Source: Fidelibacterota bacterium
Lineage (GTDB): Bacteria; Fidelibacterota; Fidelibacteria; Fidelibacterales; Fidelibacteraceae
DNA: 5,853 nt
Assembly (NCBI GenBank): GCA_030596185.1
Contig: JAUVKP010000079.1
Coordinates: forward strand, 1-5,853
Direction of reading: 5' to 3'
Program-made: the position numbers and the translations under genes
Notes under the pieces: model-generated
What the model was told of the DNA's origin: nothing
Databases searched by the model: none
What the model saw: the letters and a program-made list of their open reading frames with translations, nothing else
Shown: positions 1 to 5,722 of the stretch, in pieces
Position numbering within the stretch: position 1 is the first letter of the stretch
Layout: every line of letters begins with the position of its first letter

Positions 1-457
1 AAAAAGGATCATCGGGACTTACCATCGCATAGACATAATAGTCCGGTTCCGCATATTCCACGGATGGATCGCTTGCAAGTTCTTCTATGACCTCGAGGGG
101 ATCAATATCCGTCTCAAATTTAATGCGGAACACTTTATCCAAGCGCGGGACTTCATGGATATCGCCATTGGGATCTGTAAATGTTCGTTTGGCAAATACC
201 GGTTTGGCATTTTTGAATACCTTGTCTACCGATTCGATCTCATATTTGCTCATTAATTGATCTAATGCGGGGATACCGGTATTTGTACTTGTCTTGGCAA
301 ATGCCGTATTGATCTGTACTTCGTCTTTAAATTTAATAAGAATAGTATGTTCATCATATTCCGGATTATAGGGGTCCAAATTGAAGGTCTGTGGAGTTTG
401 GGCGAATAAATACATACCAACCATACACAAAATGATTACTTTATACATGGTTTTCAT
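1..457 (-). CDS. Secreted subtilisin-like (S8 family) serine protease, N-terminal part, cut by the window edge
   Basis: The first 152 residues of an exported protein can be read. Residues 1-19 form a signal peptide: MKTMYK, a hydrophobic stretch, then a likely cut after YLFA. There is no convincing lipobox. Residues about 38-145 look like the propeptide of S8 peptidases: a beta strand TILIKFK (38-44), then RIKFETDIDPLEVIEELASD (111-130), ending in SVEYAEPDYYVYAMVSPDDPF (132-152). This last stretch closely follows the usual junction between the inhibitor-like prodomain and the catalytic domain, where 'VEYAEPNY...PNDPYF' is typical. The catalytic Asp, His and Ser would lie beyond position 1, so activity cannot be judged. 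The start at 457 has an AAGGAGA ribosome site (463-469) six bases upstream; a second ATG three codons in (448) is less well placed. It faces away from a 1.8-kb repeat-rich gap and appears to be the first gene of its transcript. The family call rests on the prodomain only. Confidence 0.8.
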   Translation of the reverse strand, partial: MKTMYKVIILCMVGMYLFAQTPQTFNLDPYNPEYDEHTILIKFKDEVQINTAFAKTSTNTGIPALDQLMSKYEIESVDKVFKNAKPVFAKRTFTDPNGDIHEVPRLDKVFRIKFETDIDPLEVIEELASDPSVEYAEPDYYVYAMVSPDDPF

Positions 458-541
458 GGTTGTCTCCTTTGATCTAATAAAATGATGTGTTCGTTATTGA
501 CTTATTATTTAGAGATAAAAATTCAGGGGAATCATTACACC

Positions 542-569
542 TTTGTATCACTTGAAAACATTGAGGCAA
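542..569 (-). promoter_or_regulatory. Possible promoter of the subtilase gene
   Basis: On the minus strand, TTGCCT (564-569) is followed after 16 bases by TACAAA (542-547), about 85 bases before the protease start. Both hexamers match the sigma70 consensus only in part, and the region is AT-rich, so chance matches are easy. The rest of 458-761 is AT-rich and shows no ORF or strong hairpin. Confidence 0.22.
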
Positions 570-761
570 TAAACAGAAAAAGTTGTAAACAAAATAAATG
601 TTCATGACAAGCAACTTTTTAATTGTAGTCTAATATACTGAAAATTCCAAATCCTAGACAACTACCCATAATGCACTAAACAATTTATTATTTAATATTC
701 TGTTAACATTAACTTAATATTTCGTAAATGTCAATTATTTATTTAACCCGTTGTGTGAAAC

Positions 762-930
762 TAATAGAATCCTTTGCATAACCTGACAACATTTGATTTG
801 TAGGGTAAAATTTTCCTTACCGATGCGAAAATCACAGTTAATAACGGGTTATTGGCAAGATTTTCAAGGAAGATAAGGGGAATTTTAGCCACAAATGCTT
901 GAGCGGGAGGTTATGCAAAGGGTTCTAATA
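762..930. mobile_element. MITE-like palindromic element, 169 bp, about 23-bp imperfect terminal inverted repeats
   Basis: The left end (762-784) and the reverse complement of the right end (908-930) agree at 21 of 23 positions and share the core CCTTTGCATAACCT. The symmetry continues inward: GTAGGGTAAAATTTTCCTTAC near 800-820 pairs imperfectly with the complement of about 870-893, and GAAAATC at 826-832 pairs with GATTTTC at 859-865. The centre is a tight stem, AATAAC (840-845) with GTTATT (848-853). The whole unit is therefore one long imperfect hairpin centred near 846, with no coding capacity. This is the structure expected of a non-autonomous miniature inverted-repeat element mobilised in trans. 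No transposase lies in the window, and no clear target duplication is visible; both outer edges read close to TAATAGAA/TTCTAATA, so a TA-type target is possible. A structural RNA or an end-to-end deleted insertion sequence are alternatives. Confidence 0.6.
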
Positions 931-947
931 CCTAAGTGTAATACAAC

Positions 948-1095
948 TGTCATTTCGATTGAATTTTCAGTCATTTGGCTGAAAATAAATAGAGAAATCT
1001 CAAACATTTAATAAAATTGTGTGGTTTGAGTTCCCTCCCAACCTTCTCCGTCAGTTGACGGATACGGTGGACAGGCGACTATGCTCGGGATGACA
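948..1095. repeat. REP-like module bounded by TGTCAT / ATGACA
   Basis: The module starts with TGTCAT (948-953) and ends with its complement ATGACA (1090-1095). Inside are a perfect hairpin, ATTTTCAG (963-970) with CTGAAAAT (979-986) around an 8-base loop, and a second, CCGTCA (1048-1053) with TGACGG (1056-1061). The right half (CCTTCTCC, then TACGGTGG, then CTCGGGATGACAA) resembles the modules at 1400-1467 and 1668-1735. No coding capacity is seen. This kind of bounded, hairpin-rich intergenic repeat is common in many bacterial genomes; the function is unknown. Confidence 0.55.
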
Positions 1096-1202
1096 AAAAA
1101 CATTCCCTATTAGGTGTTTTACCTATTTTACACAAGGGGTACTGTATTTATTTATCATATACAAAATCATATCTTTATGCCCAATACATTAATTCTCACA
1201 GA

Positions 1203-1245
1203 GATCCTGAACCCGCCATTCACCGGATGGCGTTTCAGGATGACT
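1203..1245. repeat. Two-step hairpin repeat ending in an ATGAC box
   Basis: An outer stem ATCCTGAA (1204-1211) / TTCAGGAT (1234-1241) encloses an inner stem CGCCAT (1214-1219) / ATGGCG (1227-1232) with a 7-base loop. A small asymmetric bulge separates the stems. It ends in GGATGACT, like the other modules. There is no T tract, so it is not a standard terminator. The sequence just downstream (GACTAGTCTGAGGGAGCACTC) recurs at about 5472-5490 as GACTAGTACGAAAGTACTC. The ORFs that overlap here on both strands look spurious. Confidence 0.6.
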
Positions 1246-1290
1246 AGTCTGAGGGAGCACTCATATCTCATATCATATAGTTCATCGTTC

Positions 1291-1651
1291 ATCCAGCTTT
1301 CGCTACCTTCTACGCTACGCTTCGGTCGAAATGACATAAAAATAAATATAAATGTAAAGACGCGATTTATCGCGTCTCTTTTTTTATATGGATTTTCTGT
1401 AACATGAATAGATCCTTCCAACCTTCGCTGAAGCTACGGCAGGCACGGCACTCCATTCAGGATGACAATCCTACGCTGCCAACTTCGCCGCCAGCTGGCG
1501 GATTCCAACCTACGCCCCGAAGTATCGTGGCTACGGCATGGCGCAGCGCTGGTCAAGAAAGCTATGAAGGTCAGGAAAGCTTCGGCATGGCACGGCACTT
1601 CGTTCAGGATGACCCAACTTCGGCAAGGCTTCGTTGGGCAGGCTAATTGAG
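1291..1651. repeat. Composite repeat, copy A (361 bp)
   Basis: Positions 1291-1555 align without gaps to 1902-2166 with only three differences (1298 T/C, 1373 C/T, 1487 G/T). The copy holds, in order: a module ending TCGGTCGAAATGACA (1321-1335), an AT-rich spacer, a terminator-shaped hairpin (1358-1385), a module ending CATTCAGGATGACAA (1454-1468), and a 14-bp perfect palindrome CCGCCAGCTGGCGG (1488-1501). An imperfect 18-bp tandem follows (1551-1568 and 1569-1586), then a third module ending in GGATGAC (1607-1613) and a short stem CCCAAC (1613-1618) / GTTGGG (1633-1638). It ends in GCAGGCTAATTGAG, matched at the end of copy B. Weaker similarity extends upstream to about 1253. Reading frames through it give low-complexity peptides and are not taken as genes. 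Confidence 0.85.
1358..1385 (+). terminator. Rho-independent terminator-like hairpin inside repeat copy A
   Basis: AGACGCGAT (1358-1366) pairs perfectly with ATCGCGTCT (1369-1377), then one C and seven T residues (1379-1385). The GC-rich stem with a T run has the form of an intrinsic terminator for plus-strand transcription. No gene immediately upstream on that strand needs it, so it is better seen as cargo of the repeat, possibly able to stop stray transcription. Confidence 0.55.
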
Positions 1652-1667
1652 TTCTTATAATAATTCC

Positions 1668-1735
1668 GTATCATGAATATATCTTTCGACTTCTCCACCT
1701 TCCCCAAGGCTACGGTGGATCTGCTCAAGATGACA
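1668..1735. repeat. Diverged repeat module ending in ATGACA
   Basis: The stretch runs CGTATCATGAATATATCTTTCGAC, then CTACGGTGGAT, and ends CTCAAGATGACAA. It parallels 1400-1467 (ACATGAATAGATCCTTCCAACC, CTACGG, TTCAGGATGACAA) with considerable divergence. It appears to be an older copy of the same module. CCACCTTCC with GGCTACGGTGG gives a weak stem. Confidence 0.45.
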
Positions 1736-1901
1736 AACTTCTTCTCGTTTTTTCTCCCACTCTCCCTCTGACTACTCTTTACTACCTACTACTGCTTCTG
1801 CCTTTGGCGGACGCACCGGTCCGCCTCACCATACGTTAAATTTGATGGCGCGGCGGATTAACAAGCACGTAAGTACTCTTATCTCTTATAACTTATAGTT
1901 T
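1736..1901. other. Pyrimidine-rich spacer with a GC hairpin between repeat copies A and B
   Basis: Positions 1736-1802 are almost all C and T on the plus strand, with only scattered purines. Then GGCGGA (1806-1811) pairs with TCCGCC (1820-1825). A leader, AGTACTCTTATCTCTTATAA (1872-1891), also occurs in similar form ahead of copy A (1256-1280) and at 5485-5505. No ORF with coding character is seen here. Confidence 0.4.
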
Positions 1902-2194
1902 ATCCAGCCTTCGCTACCTTCTACGCTACGCTTCGGTCGAAATGACATAAAAATAAATATAAATGTAAAGACGCGATTTATCGTGTCTCTTTTTTTATAT
2001 GGATTTTCTGTAACATGAATAGATCCTTCCAACCTTCGCTGAAGCTACGGCAGGCACGGCACTCCATTCAGGATGACAATCCTACGCTGCCAACTTCTCC
2101 GCCAGCTGGCGGATTCCAACCTACGCCCCGAAGTATCGTGGCTACGGCATGGCGCAGCGCTGGTCAGGAAAGCTTCGGCTTGCAGGCAATTGAG
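1902..2194. repeat. Composite repeat, copy B (293 bp), a shortened form of copy A
   Basis: It is a direct repeat of copy A at a spacing of 611 bp, with 262 of 265 positions identical over 1902-2166. Past 2162 it lacks the first of copy A's two 18-bp tandem units, going straight to GGTCAGGAAAGCTTCGGC. It also lacks most of the third module, rejoining at GCAGGCAATTGAG (2182-2194) against GCAGGCTAATTGAG in copy A. The 14-bp palindrome is kept at 2099-2112. The high identity suggests a recent duplication or gene-conversion event. Confidence 0.85.
1969..1996 (+). terminator. Rho-independent terminator-like hairpin inside repeat copy B
   Basis: This is the counterpart of the copy A hairpin: a 9-bp stem (1969-1977 with 1980-1988), then C and seven T residues (1990-1996). 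The single change, T at 1984, turns a G-C pair into G-U, so the RNA stem is kept. The orientation suits plus-strand transcripts only. Confidence 0.5.
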
Positions 2195-2224
2195 AATTGA
2201 GGATATCGAAAATTCCATACCCCC

Positions 2225-2249
2225 AAAACAATAAAGTAACTATTTACTT
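2225..2249 (-). terminator. Weak candidate terminator of the marR-ablA-ablB operon
   Basis: Read on the minus strand, AAGTAA (2244-2249) pairs with TTACTT (2234-2239) over a 4-base loop and is followed by TATTGTTTT. It lies 54 bases past the ablB stop. The stem is only six AT-rich pairs, so strength is doubtful. Confidence 0.25.
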
Positions 2250-2257
2250 CAGAATTA

Positions 2258-2305
2258 TAAGCTCGTTAATCTTTGTTCAATATTTATGTTGGTTTAATGA
2301 GCTTA
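2258..2305. repeat. Inverted repeat spanning the ablB stop codon
   Basis: TAAGCTCGTTAA (2258-2269) pairs with TTAATGAGCTTA (2294-2305) around a 24-base loop, with one G-T step. The ablB stop codon is inside the right arm. On the minus-strand transcript the odd step becomes an A-C mismatch. It could protect the 3' end of the mRNA, or be chance. Confidence 0.35.
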
Positions 2306-3139
2306 GAGAGTTTTGTACCATACATTCATGCTCTGGATCTTACCCGAGATATTTGTATTATTCTTCAGTCTTCCACCATAGGTATAATTCCTTCTGGCAA
2401 AAGTAATATTCATGCCGGGCGAAGCGGCACGCGCAATAGTAAAAGAATACCGTAACCCTTGCTTTTTCATCTCCCTTCCCATCATCCTCAGTAAATGAAC
2501 TGCTAAACCATTGCCGCGCCAATCGGGCAATGTGGCAAAATCTGTCATTTCAACATATGAAAAGTCCATATCCTTTTCGGCAGACGAAAGAGCAATGATT
2601 TCATCGTTGGATTCGATACAATAATAATTTACGTTTTCTTTCATTGTTTTTAGCAAATAATTTTTATCGTGGATGGGAAATGGATAGGTAGGAAAAACTG
2701 TTTTATAAATACTTGTCATAGATGGGATATCAGATTCGCGACAGGTACGGATGGAAAACCTCCGTACATCAAGTTGCTCTGTCTTTGAACCTTTTTTGCA
2801 CCTTGCAAGCTTAAGATTCTTTTCATAAATTTCTTTCTCATCTTCATTTTTTCGCTCATCATCAATATAATAAGCTAAAAACAAACCTTCTCTTGAATGG
2901 GGATACATATTCAGTGCCCGGGCTTCAATAATATATTTTTGACTAATGAACGGCAGGGATTGGATTTCGTTCAACTTGCCAAATATTTTTCCGTATCCTT
3001 TTTCTCTTGCTATGGCAATCAAGCGTTCGGGCAAAGAATATATTTCGGTGTTTGACGCACTAAGTAAATAGATCCGATTATTATAGGTACCGTGCTGGAT
3101 CAGTGAACCGCAAGATAATTTTTCAATCGTATCTTTCAT
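2303..3139 (-). CDS. ablB: Beta-lysine N-acetyltransferase (GNAT family)
   Basis: A 278-residue cytoplasmic enzyme expected to transfer an acetyl group from acetyl-CoA to the epsilon-amino group of L-beta-lysine, giving the compatible solute N-epsilon-acetyl-beta-lysine. The N-terminal 1-125 is the family-specific region ([10 protein letters not shown] at 47-56, [23 protein letters not shown] at 69-91). A GNAT domain covers about 128-265, with an acetyl-CoA-binding loop [11 protein letters not shown] (207-217) and the usual AblB ending [20 protein letters not shown] (254-276). The length and both halves fit the ablB family. Its ATG overlaps the ablA stop by four bases (ATGA, 3136-3139), implying translational coupling, and pairing with a lysine 2,3-aminomutase is the classic ablAB arrangement. 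Only a weak GGA lies upstream, in keeping with coupling. No key residue appears missing. The substrate is inferred from family and neighbour. Confidence 0.93.
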   Translation of the reverse strand: MKDTIEKLSCGSLIQHGTYNNRIYLLSASNTEIYSLPERLIAIAREKGYGKIFGKLNEIQSLPFISQKYIIEARALNMYPHSREGLFLAYYIDDERKNEDEKEIYEKNLKLARCKKGSKTEQLDVRRFSIRTCRESDIPSMTSIYKTVFPTYPFPIHDKNYLLKTMKENVNYYCIESNDEIIALSSAEKDMDFSYVEMTDFATLPDWRGNGLAVHLLRMMGREMKKQGLRYSFTIARAASPGMNITFARRNYTYGGRLKNNTNISGKIQSMNVWYKTL

Positions 3140-4443
3140 GATCGTGTCCGCCTTCTTTTATATCGGGAATTGTTGGCGGGGATCAAAGAAATAGTTTCAT
3201 CATAATCCACTAACAGTTTCTCAATGCCTTCAGCTTTATACTCATCGGCATCTTGCAACAACAGTTCACGCTGGCAATCATCGCAATTCCGGTCGCAAAA
3301 CGAAGGTTTGTAGGAGTCAGGCTCTTTATAGGTCGAGATGACACCTTCGTAATTTCTTAGAACGACCTTGTTTGTCGACCAGGAAATCAGATAGTTCGGC
3401 ATAATCGGGATTTTCCCTCCTCCACCAGGTGCATCAATCACGTAAGTCGGTACGCATAATCCACTGGTATGACCGATCAGACTTTCCAATATCTCGATCC
3501 CCTTCCCGACCGGTGTGCGAAAATGACTCAGTCCCTCTGAGAGATCACATTGATACAAATAATAAGGTCGTACGCGGTTAATCACAAGTTTGTGGACCAG
3601 TGATTTCATGATACGCGGGCAATCATTAACACCAGCCAATAGAACCGATTGATTTCCAAGTGGAAACCCCGCGTCAGCCAGTTTTTTTAGTGCCATTTTA
3701 GCTGAATTTGTTAATTCATGCGGATGATTGAAGTGCGTATTGATCCAAAGTGGCTGATGTTTTTTTAGCATTTCTACCAAATCGTCCGTAATACGATAAG
3801 GCAAGACAACAGGTGTGCGTGTTCCGATTCGGATAATCTCTACATGTTTGATCTTTCTTAATTCGGTGAGGATCCAATCTAGATAATCATCCGATAACAA
3901 AAAAGGATCTCCACCACTAAGCAGAACATCCCTCACCCGCGGTGTTCTACGGATATAATCAATCCCTTTTTGTATTTGCATTTTATTGGGAATACTGTCC
4001 ATATCGCCGACCCGACGTTTCCGGGTACAATGCCGGCAATACATGGCACAGGTATTACTTATCAAAAAAAGAACTCTGTCGGGATAACGATGAGTAAGAC
4101 CCGGAACCGGGCTATCCTTATCCTCACTCAGAGGATCCAACATATCGCTTTTCATGACCGTTAATTCATCTATTACGGGAAAACTCTGTTTGTAAATTGG
4201 GTCGTTTTCCAAATCATTTATATTTATCAGAGATAAATAATAGGGTGTAATTGACATCGGAAATGTCATTGTTATTTTATTAAATTGCTCCCTCGTCTCA
4301 TCGGATACCTTGATGTTCAATAATTTCTCAAACGTATCCAGATCTCGGATAGTATGGCGGACCTGCCATTTCCAATCTCTCCAGTTAGTTGTTTCACTAT
4401 CGTCAATTTCTTTAATAATATTTTTTTGTTGTTGGGATATCAT
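3136..4443 (-). CDS. ablA: L-lysine 2,3-aminomutase (radical SAM, PLP)
   Basis: A 435-residue enzyme that moves the alpha-amino group of L-lysine to C3, giving L-beta-lysine, using SAM, a [4Fe-4S] cluster and pyridoxal phosphate. The radical-SAM cysteines are C132, C136 and C139 in [13 protein letters not shown], followed by [10 protein letters not shown] (174-183). The PLP lysine is K344 in DAPGGGGK. D300 and D337 match the two acidic substrate-binding residues, and C275 with C383, C387 and C390 match the structural zinc ligands of the clostridial enzyme; nearly all sit at a constant offset of seven from that protein, as remembered. The start at 4443 (MISQQQKN) is chosen because it gives the usual family length and lies 13 bases after the marR stop; a start at 4512 would add 23 residues and overlap marR. 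GCGGAAAA upstream is a weak ribosome site. The basic tail (YKRRRTRS) is unusual. A catabolic role in lysine fermentation (kamA) is possible, but the ablB neighbour favours osmolyte synthesis. Confidence 0.95.
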   Translation of the reverse strand: MISQQQKNIIKEIDDSETTNWRDWKWQVRHTIRDLDTFEKLLNIKVSDETREQFNKITMTFPMSITPYYLSLININDLENDPIYKQSFPVIDELTVMKSDMLDPLSEDKDSPVPGLTHRYPDRVLFLISNTCAMYCRHCTRKRRVGDMDSIPNKMQIQKGIDYIRRTPRVRDVLLSGGDPFLLSDDYLDWILTELRKIKHVEIIRIGTRTPVVLPYRITDDLVEMLKKHQPLWINTHFNHPHELTNSAKMALKKLADAGFPLGNQSVLLAGVNDCPRIMKSLVHKLVINRVRPYYLYQCDLSEGLSHFRTPVGKGIEILESLIGHTSGLCVPTYVIDAPGGGGKIPIMPNYLISWSTNKVVLRNYEGVISTYKEPDSYKPSFCDRNCDDCQRELLLQDADEYKAEGIEKLLVDYDETISLIPANNSRYKRRRTRS

Positions 4444-4456
4444 GATTTTCCGCTGT

Positions 4457-4954
4457 TTATAAATTAGTAATTTCCACTTCGGCGTGAGGCAATAGATTGG
4501 GTGATGCGTCAAGATTATCGGCTTCCATTAATTCAACAATCCGTTCCAAAGATTGGGTGATTGTATTTTGCTCTGTTACATCCAATTTTACCAGTGATGA
4601 TGAAAGCTTATCCTGTAACAAAGATGGCGTTTCATCCAACACACCCCTGCCCGCCTCTGTTAGGGTTAAATAAACCTTACGACGGTCCTTCTGCGAGCGA
4701 GTGCGCGTAACATATTGTTTGGCTTCAAGACGGTCAACGATTCCAATCACTGTACTTTCGCTCAAATTGACAGTTCTAGCCAATTCCTTAGTGATCATGT
4801 GTTCACTCTTCCCCAAAGCGTCCAAGCAAAGTAATTGTGGTGTCGTCAAACCCAATTCAGCGTAAATCTTGCGGGAATACACATCTACTGACCGAATCAC
4901 ACGTCTGATCGCAATCAAAATACGATATTCATAATTATTTACGACTTTATTCAT
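4457..4954 (-). CDS. MarR-family winged-helix transcriptional regulator
   Basis: A 165-residue DNA-binding protein of normal MarR length. The N-terminal helices (about 8-34) and C-terminal helix (about 125-145) would form the dimer interface. The winged helix-turn-helix spans about 37-103: [20 protein letters not shown], recognition helix [18 protein letters not shown] (65-82), and wing [20 protein letters not shown] (84-103) with the conserved D90-R-R. An upstream ATG at 4969 is in frame, but it has no ribosome site and sits at the edge of the operator. The start at 4954 has GGAAGGG just upstream and is preferred. The gene leads the operon and is 13 bases from ablA. A 22-bp palindrome lies just before it, so autorepression and control of ablAB are likely. 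The ligand or signal is unknown. Confidence 0.92.
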   Translation of the reverse strand: MNKVVNNYEYRILIAIRRVIRSVDVYSRKIYAELGLTTPQLLCLDALGKSEHMITKELARTVNLSESTVIGIVDRLEAKQYVTRTRSQKDRRKVYLTLTEAGRGVLDETPSLLQDKLSSSLVKLDVTEQNTITQSLERIVELMEADNLDASPNLLPHAEVEITNL

Positions 4955-4969
4955 AAGTTGCCCTTCCAT

Positions 4970-4991
4970 AATAATTCGTTCACGAATTATT
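4970..4991. promoter_or_regulatory. Probable MarR operator (22-bp palindrome)
   Basis: AATAATTCG (4970-4978) and its exact complement CGAATTATT (4983-4991) are separated by four bases. Two 9-base perfect arms of this size are typical of sites bound by MarR dimers. The site lies between the promoter and the marR ribosome site, at or just after the expected transcription start, so a bound repressor would block the whole operon. The assignment is inferred from position and symmetry. Confidence 0.72.
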
Positions 4992-4999
4992 TCTACACG

Positions 5000-5028
5000 A
5001 AGATATTAATATACCCTTCTATTGTCAA
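5000..5028 (-). promoter_or_regulatory. Sigma70-like promoter of the marR-ablA-ablB operon
   Basis: On the minus strand a perfect TTGACA (5023-5028) is followed after 17 bases by TATCTT (5000-5005), which matches four of six consensus bases. The expected start, near 4993, abuts the palindromic operator. TAATAT (5006-5011) is a less well-spaced alternative -10. Confidence 0.6.
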
Positions 5029-5030
5029 GG

Positions 5031-5206
5031 AATAATTTTATTTGCCGAGACACTGCTCTCACCTCATTATCCATAATGTTATAGCATTATTAAGTCCGTC
5101 AAGTTTCACACATTATAAATCATGATCTTTCACTCTTTACTGTTTAGAATGATTCCCCATGTTATGGATTACGGAAATTTCTCAGTCTTATAAAAATTAC
5201 TCCCAC
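5031..5206. other. AT-rich divergent intergenic region between marR and the first TTG-start gene
   Basis: No coding signal is seen. A run of overlapping AT-rich inverted repeats lies at 5065-5090: CATTAT (5065-5070), ATAATG (5073-5078) and CATTAT (5085-5090). Either outer copy can pair with the middle one. It could be a second regulator site or chance in AT-rich DNA. Confidence 0.3.
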
Positions 5207-5242
5207 ATATTAATTGCTAAACCTCTTTTAAATTCGTATTTC
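5207..5242 (+). promoter_or_regulatory. Promoter and conserved leader of the first TTG-start gene
   Basis: TTGCTA (5214-5219) and TATTTC (5237-5242) are 17 bases apart. The same layout, TTGCTT-17-TATTTT, occurs 460 bases downstream before the paralogous gene, and the 12 bases ATATTAATTGCT (5207-5218) are identical in both. Conservation between the two copies supports function. GATAAT (5246-5251) is an alternative -10. Confidence 0.5.
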
Positions 5243-5261
5243 TCAGATAATAGAGGCGAAC

Positions 5262-5438
5262 TTGAAAGAAAAAAACAAACAACAAATATCATCCGATTGG
5301 GACTATAAGGTTCTGCGCATTATTAATGATGATCAATTTATTAAATCTGTGATGTCAGCTCCGGGAAAAGAGCCTATCAATCACATTAAAATCGATGATC
5401 TGCAATACGAATATGAAGCCCAGAACATGGACGGATGA
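5262..5438 (+). CDS. Short gene of unknown function with TTG start, first of a tandem paralogous pair
   Basis: It encodes 58 residues starting MKEKNKQQISSDWDYKVLRI and ending YEYEAQNMDG. I do not recognise the family. The N-terminus is basic, followed by the block SSDW..KVLRI.NDD.F and a GKE.I.HIKIDDL segment. There is no signal peptide, membrane segment or cysteine. The start is a TTG with AGAGG five bases upstream. An in-frame stop at 5229-5231 leaves no upstream ATG, and the paralogue has the same TTG and ribosome site. Aligned without gaps, the two proteins agree at 26 of 43 visible positions, with several silent changes (GAT/GAC, CGC/AGA, TCT/TCA, CAC/CAT), which supports coding. The stop lies in GGATGACC, which looks like the end box of the nearby repeats, so this copy may be a truncated remnant of a longer gene. 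Confidence 0.6.
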   Translation: MKEKNKQQISSDWDYKVLRIINDDQFIKSVMSAPGKEPINHIKIDDLQYEYEAQNMDG

Positions 5439-5439
5439 C

Positions 5440-5468
5440 CTTTCACCGATATTCATCGGCGTTGAAAG
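5440..5468. repeat. Two-step hairpin directly after the stop of the first TTG-start gene
   Basis: CTTTCA (5440-5445) pairs with TGAAAG (5463-5468), and CCGAT (5446-5450) pairs with ATCGG (5455-5459) around ATTC. A three-base bulge lies on the right side. The plan (outer stem, inner stem, small bulge, then AATGACTAG) matches the element at 1203-1245, though the sequences differ. There is no T tract, so termination is doubtful. Confidence 0.5.
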
Positions 5469-5469
5469 A

Positions 5470-5567
5470 ATGACTAGTACGAAAGTACTCTTATCTCTTA
5501 TCTCTCATAATTTCTAAGCTTTTCGACCAGCCAGCAGGCCGACTGCGTCGGCACCAGCTGGCAGGTC
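5470..5567. repeat. Composite repeat, truncated and diverged copy C
   Basis: It starts with ATGACTAGTAC GAAA GTACTC, a five-pair stem (5476-5480 / 5485-5489) closed by a GAAA loop. The leader CTTATCTCTTAT follows, as ahead of copies A and B. It ends in a 43-bp imperfect palindrome (5525-5567): GACCAGCCAGCAGG against the complement of 5554-5567 agrees at 12 of 14 positions, with an inner stem GCCGA (5538-5542) / TCGGC (5548-5552). ACCAGCTGGCAGG recalls the CCGCCAGCTGGCGG palindrome of A and B. Confidence 0.55.
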
Positions 5568-5666
5568 TTTCCTCCTCACCTTCTCCCCCTCCCCCTTTCT
5601 CCACATTTCACGTCTTACGCCTGCCCTTCGTAGCCTTGGCGTAGAACGGTCTAACGTTTCTCGTTA
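5568..5666. other. Polypyrimidine tract and hairpin before the second TTG-start gene
   Basis: Positions 5568-5610 are nearly all pyrimidine on the plus strand, echoing 1736-1802. TACGCC (5616-5621) then pairs with GGCGTA (5638-5643) around a 16-base loop that contains TTCGTAGCC, a sequence style shared with the other modules. No coding content is seen. Confidence 0.4.
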
Positions 5667-5702
5667 ATATTAATTGCTTACCTAATCTTAATATCGTATT
5701 TT
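5667..5702 (+). promoter_or_regulatory. Promoter and conserved leader of the second TTG-start gene
   Basis: TTGCTT (5674-5679) and TATTTT (5697-5702) are separated by 17 bases, mirroring the first copy. ATATTAATTGCT (5667-5678) is identical in both, and AGAGGC before the start is also kept. Each gene therefore seems to have its own promoter. Confidence 0.5.
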
Positions 5703-5722
5703 ATCTAACAAAAGAGGCAAAC

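Noticed and set aside
1114..1421. Overlapping reading frames on both strands (1114-1407 plus, 1167-1421 minus)
   Set aside because: They run through the two-step hairpin and the start of copy A, have no ribosome site or family resemblance, and are explained by the repeats.
1404..1646. Plus-strand reading frame of 80 codons in repeat copy A, with its twin at 2015-2200
   Set aside because: It lies wholly within the duplicated hairpin-rich repeat, the frame breaks differently in the two copies, there is no ribosome site, and the composition reflects the repeat modules.
1291..2194. CRISPR array
   Set aside because: The repeats are long and mosaic, and there are no regular 25-40 bp repeats with uniform spacers.
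3970..4164. A 64-codon plus-strand frame opposite ablA
   Set aside because: It is an antisense shadow of a gene with full catalytic motifs; nothing in it suggests separate coding.
4444..4512. Longer ablA start at 4512 overlapping marR
   Set aside because: The added 23 residues are not part of the family, and the start at 4443 gives the usual length with a short gap after marR.
526..5158. GGGGAATCATT upstream of the subtilase (526-536) and inverted at 5148-5158 as a shared regulatory site
   Set aside because: An 11-base match is expected by chance in a window of this size, and the flanks do not agree.
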